Notes under the pieces: model-generated
What the model was told of the DNA's origin: nothing
Databases searched by the model: none
What the model saw: the letters and a program-made list of their open reading frames with translations, nothing else
Shown: one piece after another, positions 49,606 through 60,490 of the stretch
Layout: every line of letters starts with the position of its first letter
How positions within the stretch are numbered: position 1 is the stretch's first letter
Made by a program: the position numbers and the translations under genes
Assembly (NCBI GenBank): GCA_964006375.1
Contig: OZ023264.1
Coordinates: 177,726,010 to 177,790,009 of the forward strand
Direction: 5' to 3'
Origin: Tillus elongatus
Taxonomy: Eukaryota > Arthropoda > Insecta > Coleoptera > Cleridae
Length of the DNA stretch: 64,000 nt

Positions 49606-51959
49606 TATCCGGGATTTGATGGAATAATGCCCATCATGCTCCAACAGGGTATATATATACTGGCGCCGGCGCTTACCCTCATTATGAGGGCCAGCCTGGC
49701 TCTGTGGCACATTCCGAGGGCATGGAGACTGGCCAGGCTTGTATTCATTCCTAAACCTGGGCGTCAAACAGACCAGGCAATGTCACTGAGGCCAATCTCA
49801 TGTCCTTCTTGCTAAAAACAATGAAAGAACTGTTCGACCGGCACATTAGGGGCGGTGTACTGGAAGCATATCCCCTACACTGCGGACAATAGGCATACAG
49901 AGCAGGAGTCTCAACAGAAACAGCACTGCACCAACTGGTGTTGAAACTGGAGAATACGCTGGGGAACGGGGAGGTGGCGCTGGGGGCCTTCCTAGACATA
50001 GAGGGGGCCTTCAGCAACACCTCATTCGGATCGGTACTGAGAGCTCTCAGGGAGCGTGGAATAGAGGAGACCTGCTGCAGGTGGATCGGTTCCGTGCTCA
50101 GGGACAAGGCGGTGTTCACCTCACTCGCGGGAGGGATTCTGCTGGCGGGGGTCGCGTCGGGGTCTCCGCAGTGGAGCGTTCTGTCTCCCCTGCTCTGGTG
50201 CCTAGTCGTGGATGGCCTCCTAGGGAGCCCTCGGGAGAGGGGTAGAAGGTATAGGGCTATGCGGACGACATTGTCATCATAGTCCGAGGAAAGGTCCCAC
50301 AGTCAGTGTAGTCAGTGTGGGAGTGTATGGAGACAGCACTGAAATTGGTGGTATGGTGGACGGTTGGTCAAGGGCTCGGGGTGAGCCCCGAGAAAGCAAC
50401 CGTCATACCGTTTACGAGGAGGATGAAGTGGGAGAGCCACATAATTCTCACTCTATACGGTAGAAACATTCCAATGGCCAGGGATGTAAAATATCTTGGG
50501 GTTGTATTGGACTCTAAGCGAACCTGGAATGGTCACGTTGACAAAATACTGCGTAAGGTAGTTATGACGCTGGCCGTCACTAGGCGGCTATATGGAAAAA
50601 CGTGGGTACTAAGACCTAGTATCGCCCACTGGCTGTACACAAAGGTGGTCAGACCATCGTTAACATATGCGGCACTGATCTGGTGGCCTAAGGTGACACC
50701 ATCCAGTGCCAAACAAAAGTAGGCAAGATCCAAAGGATGACTTGCTTGGAAATCACAGGGGCCATGACTTCAACTCCAACAGCCGCCATGGAGGTGTTGC
50801 TGGATCTGCCTCCCCCCCCCATACACTTAGTTATCATGGGGGAGGCCAGGCTAGGACTATACAGACTAGCATGCAATGGTAGACTGAAGATCAACCCAGG
50901 ATGCAGGGGCCACTGCAAAATTCAGGAGATCGTGAAGGAGCCCATGCTTGAAATGAGGTCAGCTTACACGAGCCCGCGAAGCTGCAGGGAAAACAATTTT
51001 ACAGTGGAAATGACCGACCGCGAGGCATGGCGGGGGGAGACGCCGGGCTTACCACGGTACCCGCTCGTCTGGTTCACGGACGGATCCGGCGGGGAGCGTG
51101 GGACAGGGGCAGGAGTTTATTCGGAAGGACCGAGGGTAAGTTACAGTATTTCTCTCGCAGCTCATGCAATGGTCTGTCAGGCCGAAATGTACGCCATTTT
51201 GCACTGTGTGCGAGAGAACAAGAGTAGGGGCTATACCAACAAGTGGATCCTCATAGCCACAGACAGCCAGACAGACGATAAGTAGCCCACGGGTAAATTC
51301 CAGGCTGGTAAGTGAATGCTGAGACGATTTGAGAGACCTGGCTGGACATAATTATGTCAAAGGTAATGAAGAAGCCGACAGTCTCGCGAAGAGAGGGTCA
51401 GCGGAACCATTTATGGGACCAGAACCGGTGCTGGGCATGACAAAGAGCACTGCCACGGGAGCCACTAAGTCCTGGGTCAAAAACGAACACAAGGTGTACT
51501 GGGAAGATTGTACAGGGCTCAGACATGGGAAGTCAGTAATTGAGAAACCCAGTTCAAAGAGAGCTGTGGAGCTGCTAAATCTTAGCAGAGGACAGCTCAG
51601 AAACATAACAGGACTCTTAACGGGACACATGGCCGTCAAGAAACACCTGCATAAAATGGGGCGGCTTCGTGGGGACCTGGCATTAGGAGTCTGCGGCGAG
51701 GGGGAGGAATCAGCACAGCACATCTTGTGCGAGTGTAAAGCTCTGGACCGCCAAAGACAACTGATCTACGGTTAGCCTAGATCGGAGACAGAGCAATATA
51801 AAACTTCACCCTACCAATTGCTCTGCAGACTAGTTCAAGGCACAGTGATTTTGAAATGGGTGGAGTAGAAAACACAAAGGGCATCCACAATAAGCCAAAG
51901 GCTGCAGTGCTATCGGGGCGTCAAAGACCCGGACGAGCCCTGAGGGAGAAAAAAAAAAA
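49606..51959 (+). mobile_element. RNase H LINE (I-like), most complete copy
   Basis: Covers RT to 3' end of ORF2 plus 3' UTR and a poly-A tail (about 51949-51959). Segments: PGFDGIMPIMLQQG, WRLARLVFIPKPGRQ, ETALHQLVLKLENTL, LGAFLDIEGAFSNTSFG (RT Asp), GSPQWSVLSPLLWCL, the YADD box as GYADDIVII in another frame (50252-50280), RDVKYLGVVLDSKRTW, AHWLYTKVVRPSLTYAALIW, ITGAMTSTPTAAMEVLL, RNase H (LVWFTDGSGG, AEMYAILHCV, ATDSQT; KGNEEADSLAK), and a knuckle with one Cys lost (GVCGEGEESAQHILCEC). Several frameshifts and stops; the 5' end and ORF1 are missing. Compared with copies at 5746, 22889 and 28654 it defines the family consensus. Confidence 0.9.
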
Positions 51960-52290
51960 CTCAAAAAATACTAAACTGATTTAAACAAAACTTGGCACAT
52001 ATGTTCACTTTGTTAATACCGCGGACGAGGTCATTAGACATCCCGGTCGGACCAGTTTTTCTAAAAAAAATTGATTTTTCTGGAAAAAAAAGTACCTATC
52101 TCAAAAAATAACAAACATATTTCGATGAAATTTGGTAGGTACGTTGCCCTAGTAAAGGCTTTACTACATACCAAAATTCAACCTTCTTGGTTTATAGCAG
52201 CTTGAGTTATTGAAATTTGAAGCATTCAATGAAAATTCGCTCCCACAACGCGCTTGCTACGTCCCGAATTTTTTTAAAGTAATCTGCCCG
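51960..52290 (+). repeat. Hairpin repeat family, copy 17 (right half)
   Basis: 'aactcaaaaaatactaaact' to 'acaacgcgcttgctacgtcc' (terminus). Confidence 0.75.
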
Positions 52291-52299
52291 GCTAATAGT

Positions 52300-52715
52300 G
52301 TACAATTCCTATTAAAATTTACTATTATAACCCACTTGCTGGGTCCCGACTTTTTTCATGTCTACAATCTGTAGCTGCCCTATGGTCCAATCATTACGGA
52401 CCAGTCTGTATATATGGCATAAAAATATGAGAACGAGCCAAATATGGCTTAATAAAATCTTGCACGTCTAAGAGATACAAGGTGTTAAAGATTATTTTCA
52501 AATTATGAACTGTTTCGTAATTTCCACAGTTTTTACAGAAAATGCCGTCTGAATTTATTTGAAGATTTTACATAGGCAATATTTACATATTATATTAATA
52601 AAAATAAACCTTGTTGATATTATGTAACAGAAAAAGTGTTTATAAATTCTCGAATATGTAATATGTATTTGTTAAATGAAATGACGAGGGTTACCTCCTA
52701 AATATCTACTAGACA
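52300..52715. other. Intron sequence downstream of candidate exon 1
   Basis: Short repeat-end 'cccacttgctgggtcccgac' at 52331-52350; otherwise nothing. Confidence 0.4.
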
Positions 52716-52721
52716 ACTTAC

Positions 52722-52764
52722 CAAGTTCATATTCAGTTTCTTGATCTTCAGCTATGGTTTCCAT
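52722..52764 (-). CDS. PDZ-protein gene, candidate first coding exon
   Basis: Read on the minus strand, an ATG at 52764 opens 14 codons (METIAEDQETEYEL) plus one base, followed at once by a consensus 5' splice donor (G|GTAAGT, 52716-52721). An in-frame TGA lies about 24 bases upstream, so this is the first possible Met of this frame. The exon ends in phase 1, exactly the phase needed by the PDZ exon at 31914-32110 (joined codon GAC, Asp). The encoded stretch is strongly acidic, with six Glu/Asp in 14 residues. The DNA upstream (52765-53000) is richer in G+C than its surroundings and could hold a 5' UTR; it has other ATGs, one opening a 40-codon upstream frame. That the two exons belong together is inferred from strand, phase and splice sites only; a 20.6-kb intron would separate them. 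Confidence 0.5.
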
Positions 52765-53660
52765 GGTTCCATGGTCATGGTTGCATCAAAGACACTACCG
52801 GCAGGCCGGTCTCATGTCCAAGACACTAACACAACAACACCGGCGCGTGCTCAACTCTAACGCACTGTCACCTCGCGAAGAACCAGGACAAGAGCTGCAG
52901 CAGCAGTTTCTGCTGGCCATGCCTACGATGACTGCCACTGCCCACACACACGCAAACACACAGTACACAGGCTTGTTTTCTTCTACTATCCTATTCGTGT
53001 TTCTTGTTTTGGCATAGCCTGTTGATACTCCTATTACAGTTTACCTTCACGCCTGCATCCACAGACACAGACAGAATGCTCCGGATACAATCGAGTTTCT
53101 TACATCACTACCTAACTTTAAGATTTGCGTAGTGCGGTGCGGTCTTTATTTTTTATTGCATCTTGTCTTATTCAAGCGTAACCTGTCCCTGAGTGATACC
53201 CTTGGAGGCTAGCTTGCCTTATTTAGATGTGTAAATGTATCTATATGAACGATTGAAGCAATAATAACAGCTACCAGTGAAGATTTTGAATCAAAATACA
53301 AAGCAAAAACATATACAGGCTAGGTGAAGATTGAAAACTGTGATGAGCACTGATAAGTACACTTGGAGAACCCAAATCACCACAACACATTTTTTTAAGA
53401 CCTGACTTTCGTTTCACTAACAAAGTAAGCGTCATCAGCGGATGAATAATTTTAAATATGTTACATCTACAACTTCGCTTATATTCTTGTACAGCTAGTC
53501 GATCTATAACGATTGAGGGTGGGCCAATAACACAAAAATTAACATATTTCGTTTAGCGGAAATACCATAATTATTTTATTATCTATCGGACGTGTTTCTG
53601 CCGGTCTTTTTTGTGAAGGGATCTATCAACTGACTTAGGATAGGCGGTGGTGGAAAGTTC
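52765..53660 (-). promoter_or_regulatory. Possible 5' UTR/promoter region of the PDZ gene
   Basis: 52780-53000 is GC-richer ('ccggcgcgtgct', 'ctcgcgaagaacc') than its neighbourhood and lies upstream of the candidate start codon on the minus strand. It includes a 40-codon upstream open frame ending before the ATG at 52764. No TATA box is evident. 53400-53440 (minus) holds a decayed hammerhead-like Penelope end. Confidence 0.3.
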
Positions 53661-53892
53661 ATACAATTTTTATCCATACTATATTTAGCAATATACATAC
53701 TTTCGAAAGCGCCTAGCAGTCTTGGTTGTCTAACATTTTTAGTAAATTTTTATAAAAAAAAAGTAAGATTGCAGATTAGCTCCCGAACGCTTTTCAAAAA
53801 ACTGTTTTCAGAAGGCTGCCTAGACCCCCTCCCCTGGATGCACAAACCACAAGAAACATTTCTTGTTCATATCCCCCAAGGAAGTTACGGAC

Positions 53893-54096
53893 GGATCCTT
53901 AAGTAGACGGGTCCCGTCCATGCATCGAGAGAGCGGCATTGCCGGACGGTGCTTATGGCTCTAGGGTCCTGCCTGACCTGACCTTCCTGACCTGACCTTC
54001 CTGACCTGCCCTGTAGGTCAGGAAGGTCAGTTCAGGTAAGCACCTATTCGGCAATGCTGCTCTCGCAATGCATGAAATGACGGGACCCGTCTACTT
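53893..54096. mobile_element. Hairpin MITE copy 1
   Basis: Inverted ends TAGACGGGTCCCGTC / GACGGGACCCGTCTA extending through GCGGCATTGCCG / CGGCAATGCTGC, about 55 bp; the middle is a run of 'cctgacctgacctt' repeats. Nested inside the foldback. Confidence 0.75.
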
Positions 54097-54325
54097 ATTA
54101 TTACTATATTTAGCAATATACATACTTTCGAAAGCGCCTAGCTGTCTTGGTTGTCTAACATTTCTAGTAAATTTTCATAAAAAAAGTAAGATTTCAGATT
54201 AGCTCCCGAACACTTTTCAAAAAACTGTTTTCTGAAACCTACCCAGCCCCCCCCCCCCCCTGGATGCACAAACTACAAGAAAAATTTCTTGTTCACACCC
54301 CCCAAGGAAGTTACGGACGGAAGAC

Positions 54326-54553
54326 GGATCCTTAAGTAGACGGGTCCCGTCCATGCATCGAGAGAGCGGCGTTGCCGGACGGTGCTTATGGCTCTAGGGT
54401 CCTGCCTGACCTGACTTTCCTGACCTACAGGACTGCCTGACCTGGCCCTCCTGACCTGCCCTGTAGGTCAGGAAGCTCAGTTCAGGCAGGCACCTATCCG
54501 GCAATGCTGCTCTCGCAATGCATGAAATGACGGGACCCGTCTACATAAGGATC
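54326..54553. mobile_element. Hairpin MITE copy 2
   Basis: Same as copy 1, with outer ends GGATCCTTA / TAAGGATC still visible. Confidence 0.75.
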
Positions 54554-55235
54554 GCCGAGTGAATGGGAGTAGGTAGTGAAAAGGAAATATGAGCAGAAAA
54601 TGCGAAGAAAACTGGCTTGAAAGTTGTCTTTTTTACATCTTGAAGCCATATCCCCCTTAAACCCTGCCTACCCCGCACAGCACCACTATTCCCACAGATG
54701 CCGTAACGTCCTTGGCGGGTATGAACAAGACATTTTTCTTGTGGTTTATGCAACGAGGGTGGTTGTATGCATGCGAGAGGGGAAGGAAAATCTCCACGAC
54801 GAAGTATCCACCTACCACTCCCTCCCGTCCCTGCCACAAGTTGGAGGCGAGGGGGAGGGGGTGAGGGGGGGCGTCTCTGATTTATCGTAGGCATTTTCCT
54901 TCCCCTCTCGTGTGCATAAACCACAAGAAAAATTTCTTGTGCATACCCCACAAGGAAGTTACGGGACCTGGGGCAAATAGGGGTGCTGTGTGGGGTAGGT
55001 TTAATGGGGATATGGCTTCAAATAGACAGCTTTCAAGCAATTTTATGCGCATTTTCTGCTCATATTTTCTTTTTACTACCTACCCCGCCCAGCACCCCTA
55101 TTCACTCCTAGTCCCGTAACTTCCTTGGGGGGTTTGAACAAGAAGTTTTTCTTGTAGTTTGTGCATCCAGGTGGGGTCCAAGTATGGTTTCTGCAAACAA
55201 TTTTTCGAAAAGCGTTCAGGAGCTAATCTGCAAAT

Positions 55236-55690
55236 TTATCAAAATAACTGGTACGTTTATAATTTGGCAGATACTTTACTTTTCTAAATATGAATTAAGT
55301 TTCTTCTGGAAATCTTCTGTATAACTTTAATGAAATTTGTAATACAAGTTTCCTTTAAACAGACTTACACTATCTACAGATATAGCAACAAAATTTAGTT
55401 CTTTTGCTTCATAGAAAATTGAGTTTTAGGCATTTTTCTCAAAGGGAGTTAGAACGCAAGATTTTTTTGATAATAGAGAGATATCGATGGTTACACTTTC
55501 GAAAGAATTCTTCAAATGTGGGCGTACTAGGACCTCTAAAATCGATCGTTAAAGGTCTGTGTAAGTTTAAAGTATTAACTTTACTAATATGCCGTATAAT
55601 AATAGTGTACTTCTTATGAAAATTCGCTACTATAACGCATTTGCTTTAAAATACTGCAATTTGAATCGACGTGTCGGAGCATTTTTTAAA
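55236..55690. repeat. Degenerate repeat remnants
   Basis: 55440-55640 resembles the hairpin-repeat family ('gatatcgatggttacac', 'cgctactataacgcatttgc'); the rest is unassigned. Confidence 0.45.
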
Positions 55691-55693
55691 AGA

Positions 55694-56345
55694 AAAAAGT
55701 CTGGATGCAGCAAGTGCGTTATGGAAGCGAATTTTTATAAAAATGCTTTGAATAGCAAATATGCCTTTTTAATGCAAGCAGTCATCAATTTGGTTACCGG
55801 TATAACCTATATAGTAGAAACAATGTGCCATAATTTATCAAAATAACTTATTGTTTGAAAATGTACAAAAATTTCCGACAATAAACTTTAAATGTTGGTT
55901 TCCTAGCCAACAAACCTTAGGTTAATAGCAAATTGAGTTATTGAAATTTGAAGCATTTAATAAAAAATTGCTACCAAAAGGCACTTACTGCGTTTCGATT
56001 TTTTTTCTTACAAACATATTTCGATAAAAAATGCAATAAAACAAGGGTGTTCGAAAAAAATTGTAGGGATCACCAGCCTGGGATTGTGAAAATAATTTTA
56101 TAAGATGCAGTTCAATACACCCTATAATTAACTTATAAATTTTTTTCTCGTCTCTTGTATAATAATAATTATATTGAGCTCTACCGTAGAAATGCGTCAC
56201 CCTGTATTTATGTAAACAGATAAAAACTGAATGTAAACCCGGATATGGATTCTAAGGGGCCTAGTTTGCGCTCATTTGAAGAAATCTTTTAAAAATTCTA
56301 AAGTCGCGGTCTCCTCATTGACGAATTTTTTGTACGAAAATTAGC
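55694..56345 (-). repeat. Hairpin repeat family, copy 18 (reversed)
   Basis: 55694-56005: compact subunit with inverted ends 'ctggatgcagcaagtgcgtt' and 'ggcacttactgcg'. 56006-56345: remaining blocks in reverse, to 'ctcctcattgacgaatttt'. Confidence 0.75.
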
Positions 56346-56418
56346 TAAAAATTATGGACCGTTAAACCACAAACTTAACTACAACTACCGCCAAAGCATC
56401 AGAGAGAAAATAACTAAC

Positions 56419-56684
56419 CTGTTGCATATCAGCTCTTTTGTAAAACTTCGATCCTTTATATGTGTTGACAAAACACAACAAACACTATTTAGTCCACCCA
56501 CTAACATTAATAAAATCGTAAAGGAATAATTTGCACTGTATATAAAAATTACCAAATAACACAAATAATTTGTGATAAACAATCTAATACCATACGATAA
56601 ACGTCAGTTACATCGTGTAACAGACCTGCGCAATAATATCAAATGATCCGTTACCAGGCAACGACTCAGATATACTAGATCTCA
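56419..56684 (-). other. Unassigned region with X-box-like site and a donor-like end
   Basis: GTTACCAGGCAAC at 56650-56662 fits the RFX X-box pattern perfectly. About 230 bases downstream on the minus strand is ATGCAACAG|GTTAGT (56413-56427), which could be a tiny first coding exon. Purely speculative. Confidence 0.25.
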
Positions 56685-56729
56685 TATACCAAGCCAGTAA
56701 GACTCGATTGCATTTTCGCAACAATTAGA

Positions 56730-56772
56730 ACCGTAGACCGGTTTCGCTCTCATTAGAGCTCTTCAGTACGGC
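56730..56772 (-). ncRNA. Hammerhead ribozyme, canonical (copy 1)
   Basis: Self-cleaving RNA. Minus strand 5' to 3': stem I GCCGTA (56772-56767), core CTGAAGA (56766-56760), stem II GCTCT-AATG-AGAGC (56759-56746), core GAAA (56745-56742), loopless stem III CCGG (56741-56738), TC (cleavage after C at 56736, triplet GTC), stem I TACGGT (56735-56730). Stem I has six pairs (one G-U); stem II has five perfect pairs. All invariant core positions (CUGANGA, GAAA, UH) are present. The very short stem III implies dimer action, as for other Penelope/retrozyme hammerheads. Confidence 0.88.
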
Positions 56773-57042
56773 ATATTAATTGCAGCAAAAATGCACCAAA
56801 AGTAACACGGCTATCGTATAGCCAGTCTCAAAATACTCAGTAAGTGGTGGACGTGCCGCCACCTAGTTGCGGAACCAAGTAGTATGCTGTCACGCCAGCT
56901 CCAAATAACACAAAGTGTTAAAAAAAATAGAGACTGGATACAGCTAACTAACAATTTAGAAAATTGTCAGCCCTGGCCCATTTCTACCCCAATATAGGGA
57001 CAAAGTATGTAAGACTCGATGCATTTTCGCAACAATTAGAAC

Positions 57043-57070
57043 CGTAGACCGGTTTCGCTCTCATTAGAGC
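57043..57070 (-). ncRNA. Hammerhead ribozyme, truncated (copy 2)
   Basis: Same stem II, GAAA, stem III and 3' stem I as copy 1, but the sequence joins the spacer ('acgatagcc') where CTGAAGA and the 5' strand of stem I should be. Cannot cleave on its own. Confidence 0.8.
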
Positions 57071-57115
57071 ACGATAGCCGTGTAACTTTTGGTGCATTTT
57101 TGCTGCAATTAGTAT

Positions 57116-57158
57116 GTCGTACTGAAGAGCTCTAATGAGAGCGAAACCGGTCTACGGT
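57116..57158 (+). ncRNA. Hammerhead ribozyme (copy 3, opposite strand)
   Basis: Plus strand: stem I GTCGTA (57116-57121), CTGAAGA (57122-57128), stem II GCTCT-AATG-AGAGC (57129-57142), GAAA (57143-57146), CCGG, TC (cut after 57152), stem I TACGGT (57153-57158). Core is fully conserved; stem I is weaker than in copy 1 because of two G-U pairs. Confidence 0.85.
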
Positions 57159-57413
57159 TCTAATTATTGCGAAAATGCATCGAGTCTTACATACTTTGTC
57201 CCTATATTGGGGTGGAAATGGGCCAGGGCTGACAATTTTCTAAATTGTTAGTTAGCTGTATCCAGTCTCTATTTTTTTTAACACTTTGTGTTATTTGGAG
57301 CTGGCGTGACAGCATACTACTTGGTTCCGCAACTAGGTGGCGGCACGTCCACCACTTACTGAGTATACCAAGCCAGGTTTGCCAATGTCAATGAAACGCG
57401 GTGATATTAAAAA

Positions 57414-57508
57414 AAAATTTGGTGTACAGTTTACTTTTTATATCGTAAACGTACCTACCAAATTTGGTTATCATAGATTTTTTATTTTTTTAAAATAACA
57501 ATTTTTTT

Positions 57509-57593
<85 letters not shown>

Positions 57594-57725
57594 ATATAAA
57601 AATTGAAACTGACCCCGGATATGGGTTCTAGGGGTCCTAGTTCGCGCTCATTTGCAAAAATTTTTTCAAAATTCAAAAGTCTCCCCATTAGTGAATTTTT
57701 TTTACGAAAATTCACTAATAAATGC
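57414..57725 (-). repeat. Hairpin/(TA)n repeat family, copy 19 (reversed)
   Basis: (TA)n at 57512-57591, then 'gaaactgaccccggatatgg' and the terminal hairpin 'agtgaattttttttac' / 'aaaattcact'. Confidence 0.85.
57512..57591. repeat. (TA)n microsatellite
   Basis: Internal tract of copy 19. Confidence 0.97.
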
Positions 57726-58228
<503 letters not shown>

Positions 58229-58229
58229 A

Positions 58230-58950
58230 AGCCGTATTTGATTAACTGAATTTATACAAAGTTGCAAACTCGCACGGTTATTATATATATTACATGTGGT
58301 AGTTGTTTCCAACTCCGCTGACGTGGAACATGTGCATTTCAAAATCACCTACCGAGTTGAAATTTATACAACTGGTAACCGTAAACACAAATATTCAATT
58401 TAAAATTCAATTCCTCCTGCATAAAACATCACGGTCGTTGATTTATTCAAACACAATAACACAGCGGCCGTGTGTATGTGTACCTATGTCCCAATCCATG
58501 CGCGCGTGTGTGTGGTAGTGTGCATTATCTACATCTCCATACAAATCATTTGCCGGGCATGCTCTTCAATAATGTGGAGTGCAACATTTGTACATTCATT
58601 ATTTGTGTAGCTTAATAGCTGCATTCATTTAAAGTAAAAAAATCTGAAAGATCAATTAACTAAATCAATCTCATAAGCGGATCAATCGGGCTAGCTCGAG
58701 CAGATTGAATCACTTACTGAAGTAGTTCGATGCCTTTGATTTGGCTGGTGAACAGTTTTTTGCAAATTGCATTTGACATTTGCAATAGTAATCGCAATTA
58801 GAACCAATAGGCGCTCCCCTCTGACCTCTTTATAGTTATAGGTAGGTACTCTATGGTCATTACATTCTGACATTTCAATTATACGTACGAGGTAAGCACC
58901 AACAATTCCCGGTCTGATTATGAAAGAAATGGCGTAGACTCGCAATGAAA
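58230..58950. other. Unassigned intergenic sequence
   Basis: No gene, RNA or known repeat recognised; GC-richer patch with 'gcgcgtgtgtgtgg' near 58500. Confidence 0.4.
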
Positions 58951-58954
58951 TTTA

Positions 58955-59048
58955 TTAGCGAACAGAGAGGTATCGAGGGTGCGATTTTGCAAAAAATTTT
59001 TCAAATGAGCGCGAATCTGGACCCCTAGAACCGAAAACCAAGGTTTGA

Positions 59049-59051
<3 letters not shown>
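58955..59051 (+). repeat. Hairpin/(TA)n repeat family, copy 21 (left block)
   Basis: 'agcgaacagagaggtatcga' and 'caaatgagcgcgaatctgg', leading into (TA)n. Confidence 0.75.

Positions 59052-59127
<76 letters not shown>
59052..59127. repeat. (TA)n microsatellite
   Basis: Directly followed by a mariner A-type end. Confidence 0.97.
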
Positions 59128-59131
<4 letters not shown>

Positions 59132-60490
59132 GGCGCATTGAAAACGAAACAGACCGATTTGCGTTCAGAGAATTTTTTTTAAGAAACGCTGAAAAACGTC
59201 AATTTTAATATTGAGGGGGGACATGTTTTGACATAAAACTCAACTTTGTCACATCAACCCCTTAAGGGTGGTGATAACAAACCTTATATTTTAAATAGGG
59301 AACATGGGTCGAGTGTTACATCATTTGAAAGCTCTTTCTTTTCTGAATTCAGCACACTAATTTTTTTGGAAGTTTTATCAACTCATTTAAAAATTATTCA
59401 CAGTTGGAGTTGCAAGAACGTATTTCATTCATTGTGATAAGAAAGGCACTGATTAGTAAATTTTTCGTTAAAAAAACTGAAAAACAAAACCAAACGTTCA
59501 AAAATGTTTATTCAGTCAAGTAAGTGTTCAAATTGTTGACCACCAGCTTCTATACAAAAGTACAAATTTTGTTCAAAACGAGCTCTGACATTCTGGAGGA
59601 TTTGTGGAGTTATTAGACGGCATTCTTCAACAATGCGTTGTCGTAATTCTTCCAGAGACTCCGGTTCTGTGGCGTAAATTCTACTCTTTAAATGGCCCCA
59701 TAGAAACAAGTCTAAAGCAGTTAAATCTGGTGATCTAGGGGGCCACTCAATAGCACCTTTGCGCCCAGTCCATTGTCCTGGAAACTCTATGTTCAAAAAC
59801 TCCCTAACACGTTGTGAGAGAGACGTAGGAGCTCCATCTTGTTGAAACACTAATTGATTTTCTTGATAGCGATCATCATTTTCAACAATGCCAATTAGTA
59901 GAGGGTAAACGATATCTTCAAGTAACTCCAAATACGTTTCGCCACTCACATTTCCACCAAGAAAAATTGGTTCGATTAAACGATATCCAAAAATGCCAGT
60001 CCAGACATTCAATTTCTGTGGAGTTTGAGTGTGGACTTCGTGAAAATTTCTTGGTTTATTATCTGCCCAATAATGACAATTATCACGATTGACTGTAGAG
60101 TTTAATAAAAACGTACACTCGTCTGAAAAACAGATATTGAACAGAAAGTTCCCGTTATCAGCTATTCGTGCAGTCATAACTTCACAAAACTCCAGCCGCC
60201 GATCAAAATCATCTTCATTCAGTTGTTATACAAGATGAATTTTATACGGGTGAAATTTATGATGCTTCAATATTCGCTGAATAGTTCTTCTTTTAGTGTT
60301 TGAAACAGTGGCCAATTTTCTCGTGCTCAAAGTTGGGTCTGCAGCAATTTGTCCTAAAACTACAATCTCAGTAGTCTCATTTCTAACCGGATTTGCAGCT
60401 GCCTCAGTATTTCGGTTAGAACGAATATACCATTCCAACATTTCAAAATATTCTTCATTACTGAACATATTGTTGAGTAATATTTAAAAT
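59126..60490 (-). mobile_element. Mariner DD41D element A-type, copy 3
   Basis: Left end AGGGTGGCGCATTG at 59127 inside a (TA)n tract, long inverted-end region to about 59510, then the transposase on the minus strand. The other inverted end is absent, so the element is truncated near 60490. Confidence 0.85.
59512..60468 (-). pseudogene. Mariner DD41D transposase, copy 3 (one stop, one deletion)
   Basis: Starts MFSNEEYFEMLEWYIRSNRN at 60468, giving the true N-terminus missing in copies 1 and 2. An internal deletion removes about 40 residues of the first helix-turn-helix (AAANP joins VRNETTEI). A TAA replaces Gln after KIHLV (about 60226). All three Asp remain: FSDECTF, QQDGAPTSL (His of the usual PPH lost) and TALDLFLWG. 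Ends QQFEHLLD at 59512. Confidence 0.87.

Larger units (their letters stand above)
53745..55235. repeat. Large foldback element with nested hairpin MITEs
   Basis: Outer arms: 'gattagctcccgaacgcttt' (53776) faces 'aaagcgttcaggagctaatc' (55210); inner blocks 'ccaaggaagttacgg' and 'ccgtaacttccttggg' repeat in both orientations at 53876, 54302, 54950 and 55117. The left part is tandemly duplicated (53677-54101 and 54102-54540), each unit with a nested 200-bp hairpin element. Confidence 0.75.
56698..57363. mobile_element. Hammerhead-ribozyme element (Penelope-related, non-autonomous)
   Basis: 666-bp insertion flanked by the 13-bp direct repeat TATACCAAGCCAG (56685-56697 and 57364-57376). It contains no protein gene. 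Layout: a unit with a minus-strand hammerhead (56698-56817), then a 238-bp arm (56833-57070) holding a second, 5'-cut minus-strand hammerhead, then a spacer and an inverted 238-bp arm (57129-57366) preceded by a plus-strand hammerhead. Direct plus inverted terminal units with hammerheads match what is known for Penelope-like elements. Confidence 0.85.

Noticed and set aside
52740..52770. Reverse-strand CTGAAGA near 52747 as hammerhead
   Set aside because: Falls in the candidate exon; GAAA is present but no stem II forms.
54541..54951. 136-codon minus-strand frame in the foldback
   Set aside because: It reads across inverted repeat blocks shared with non-coding copies at 5140-5640.
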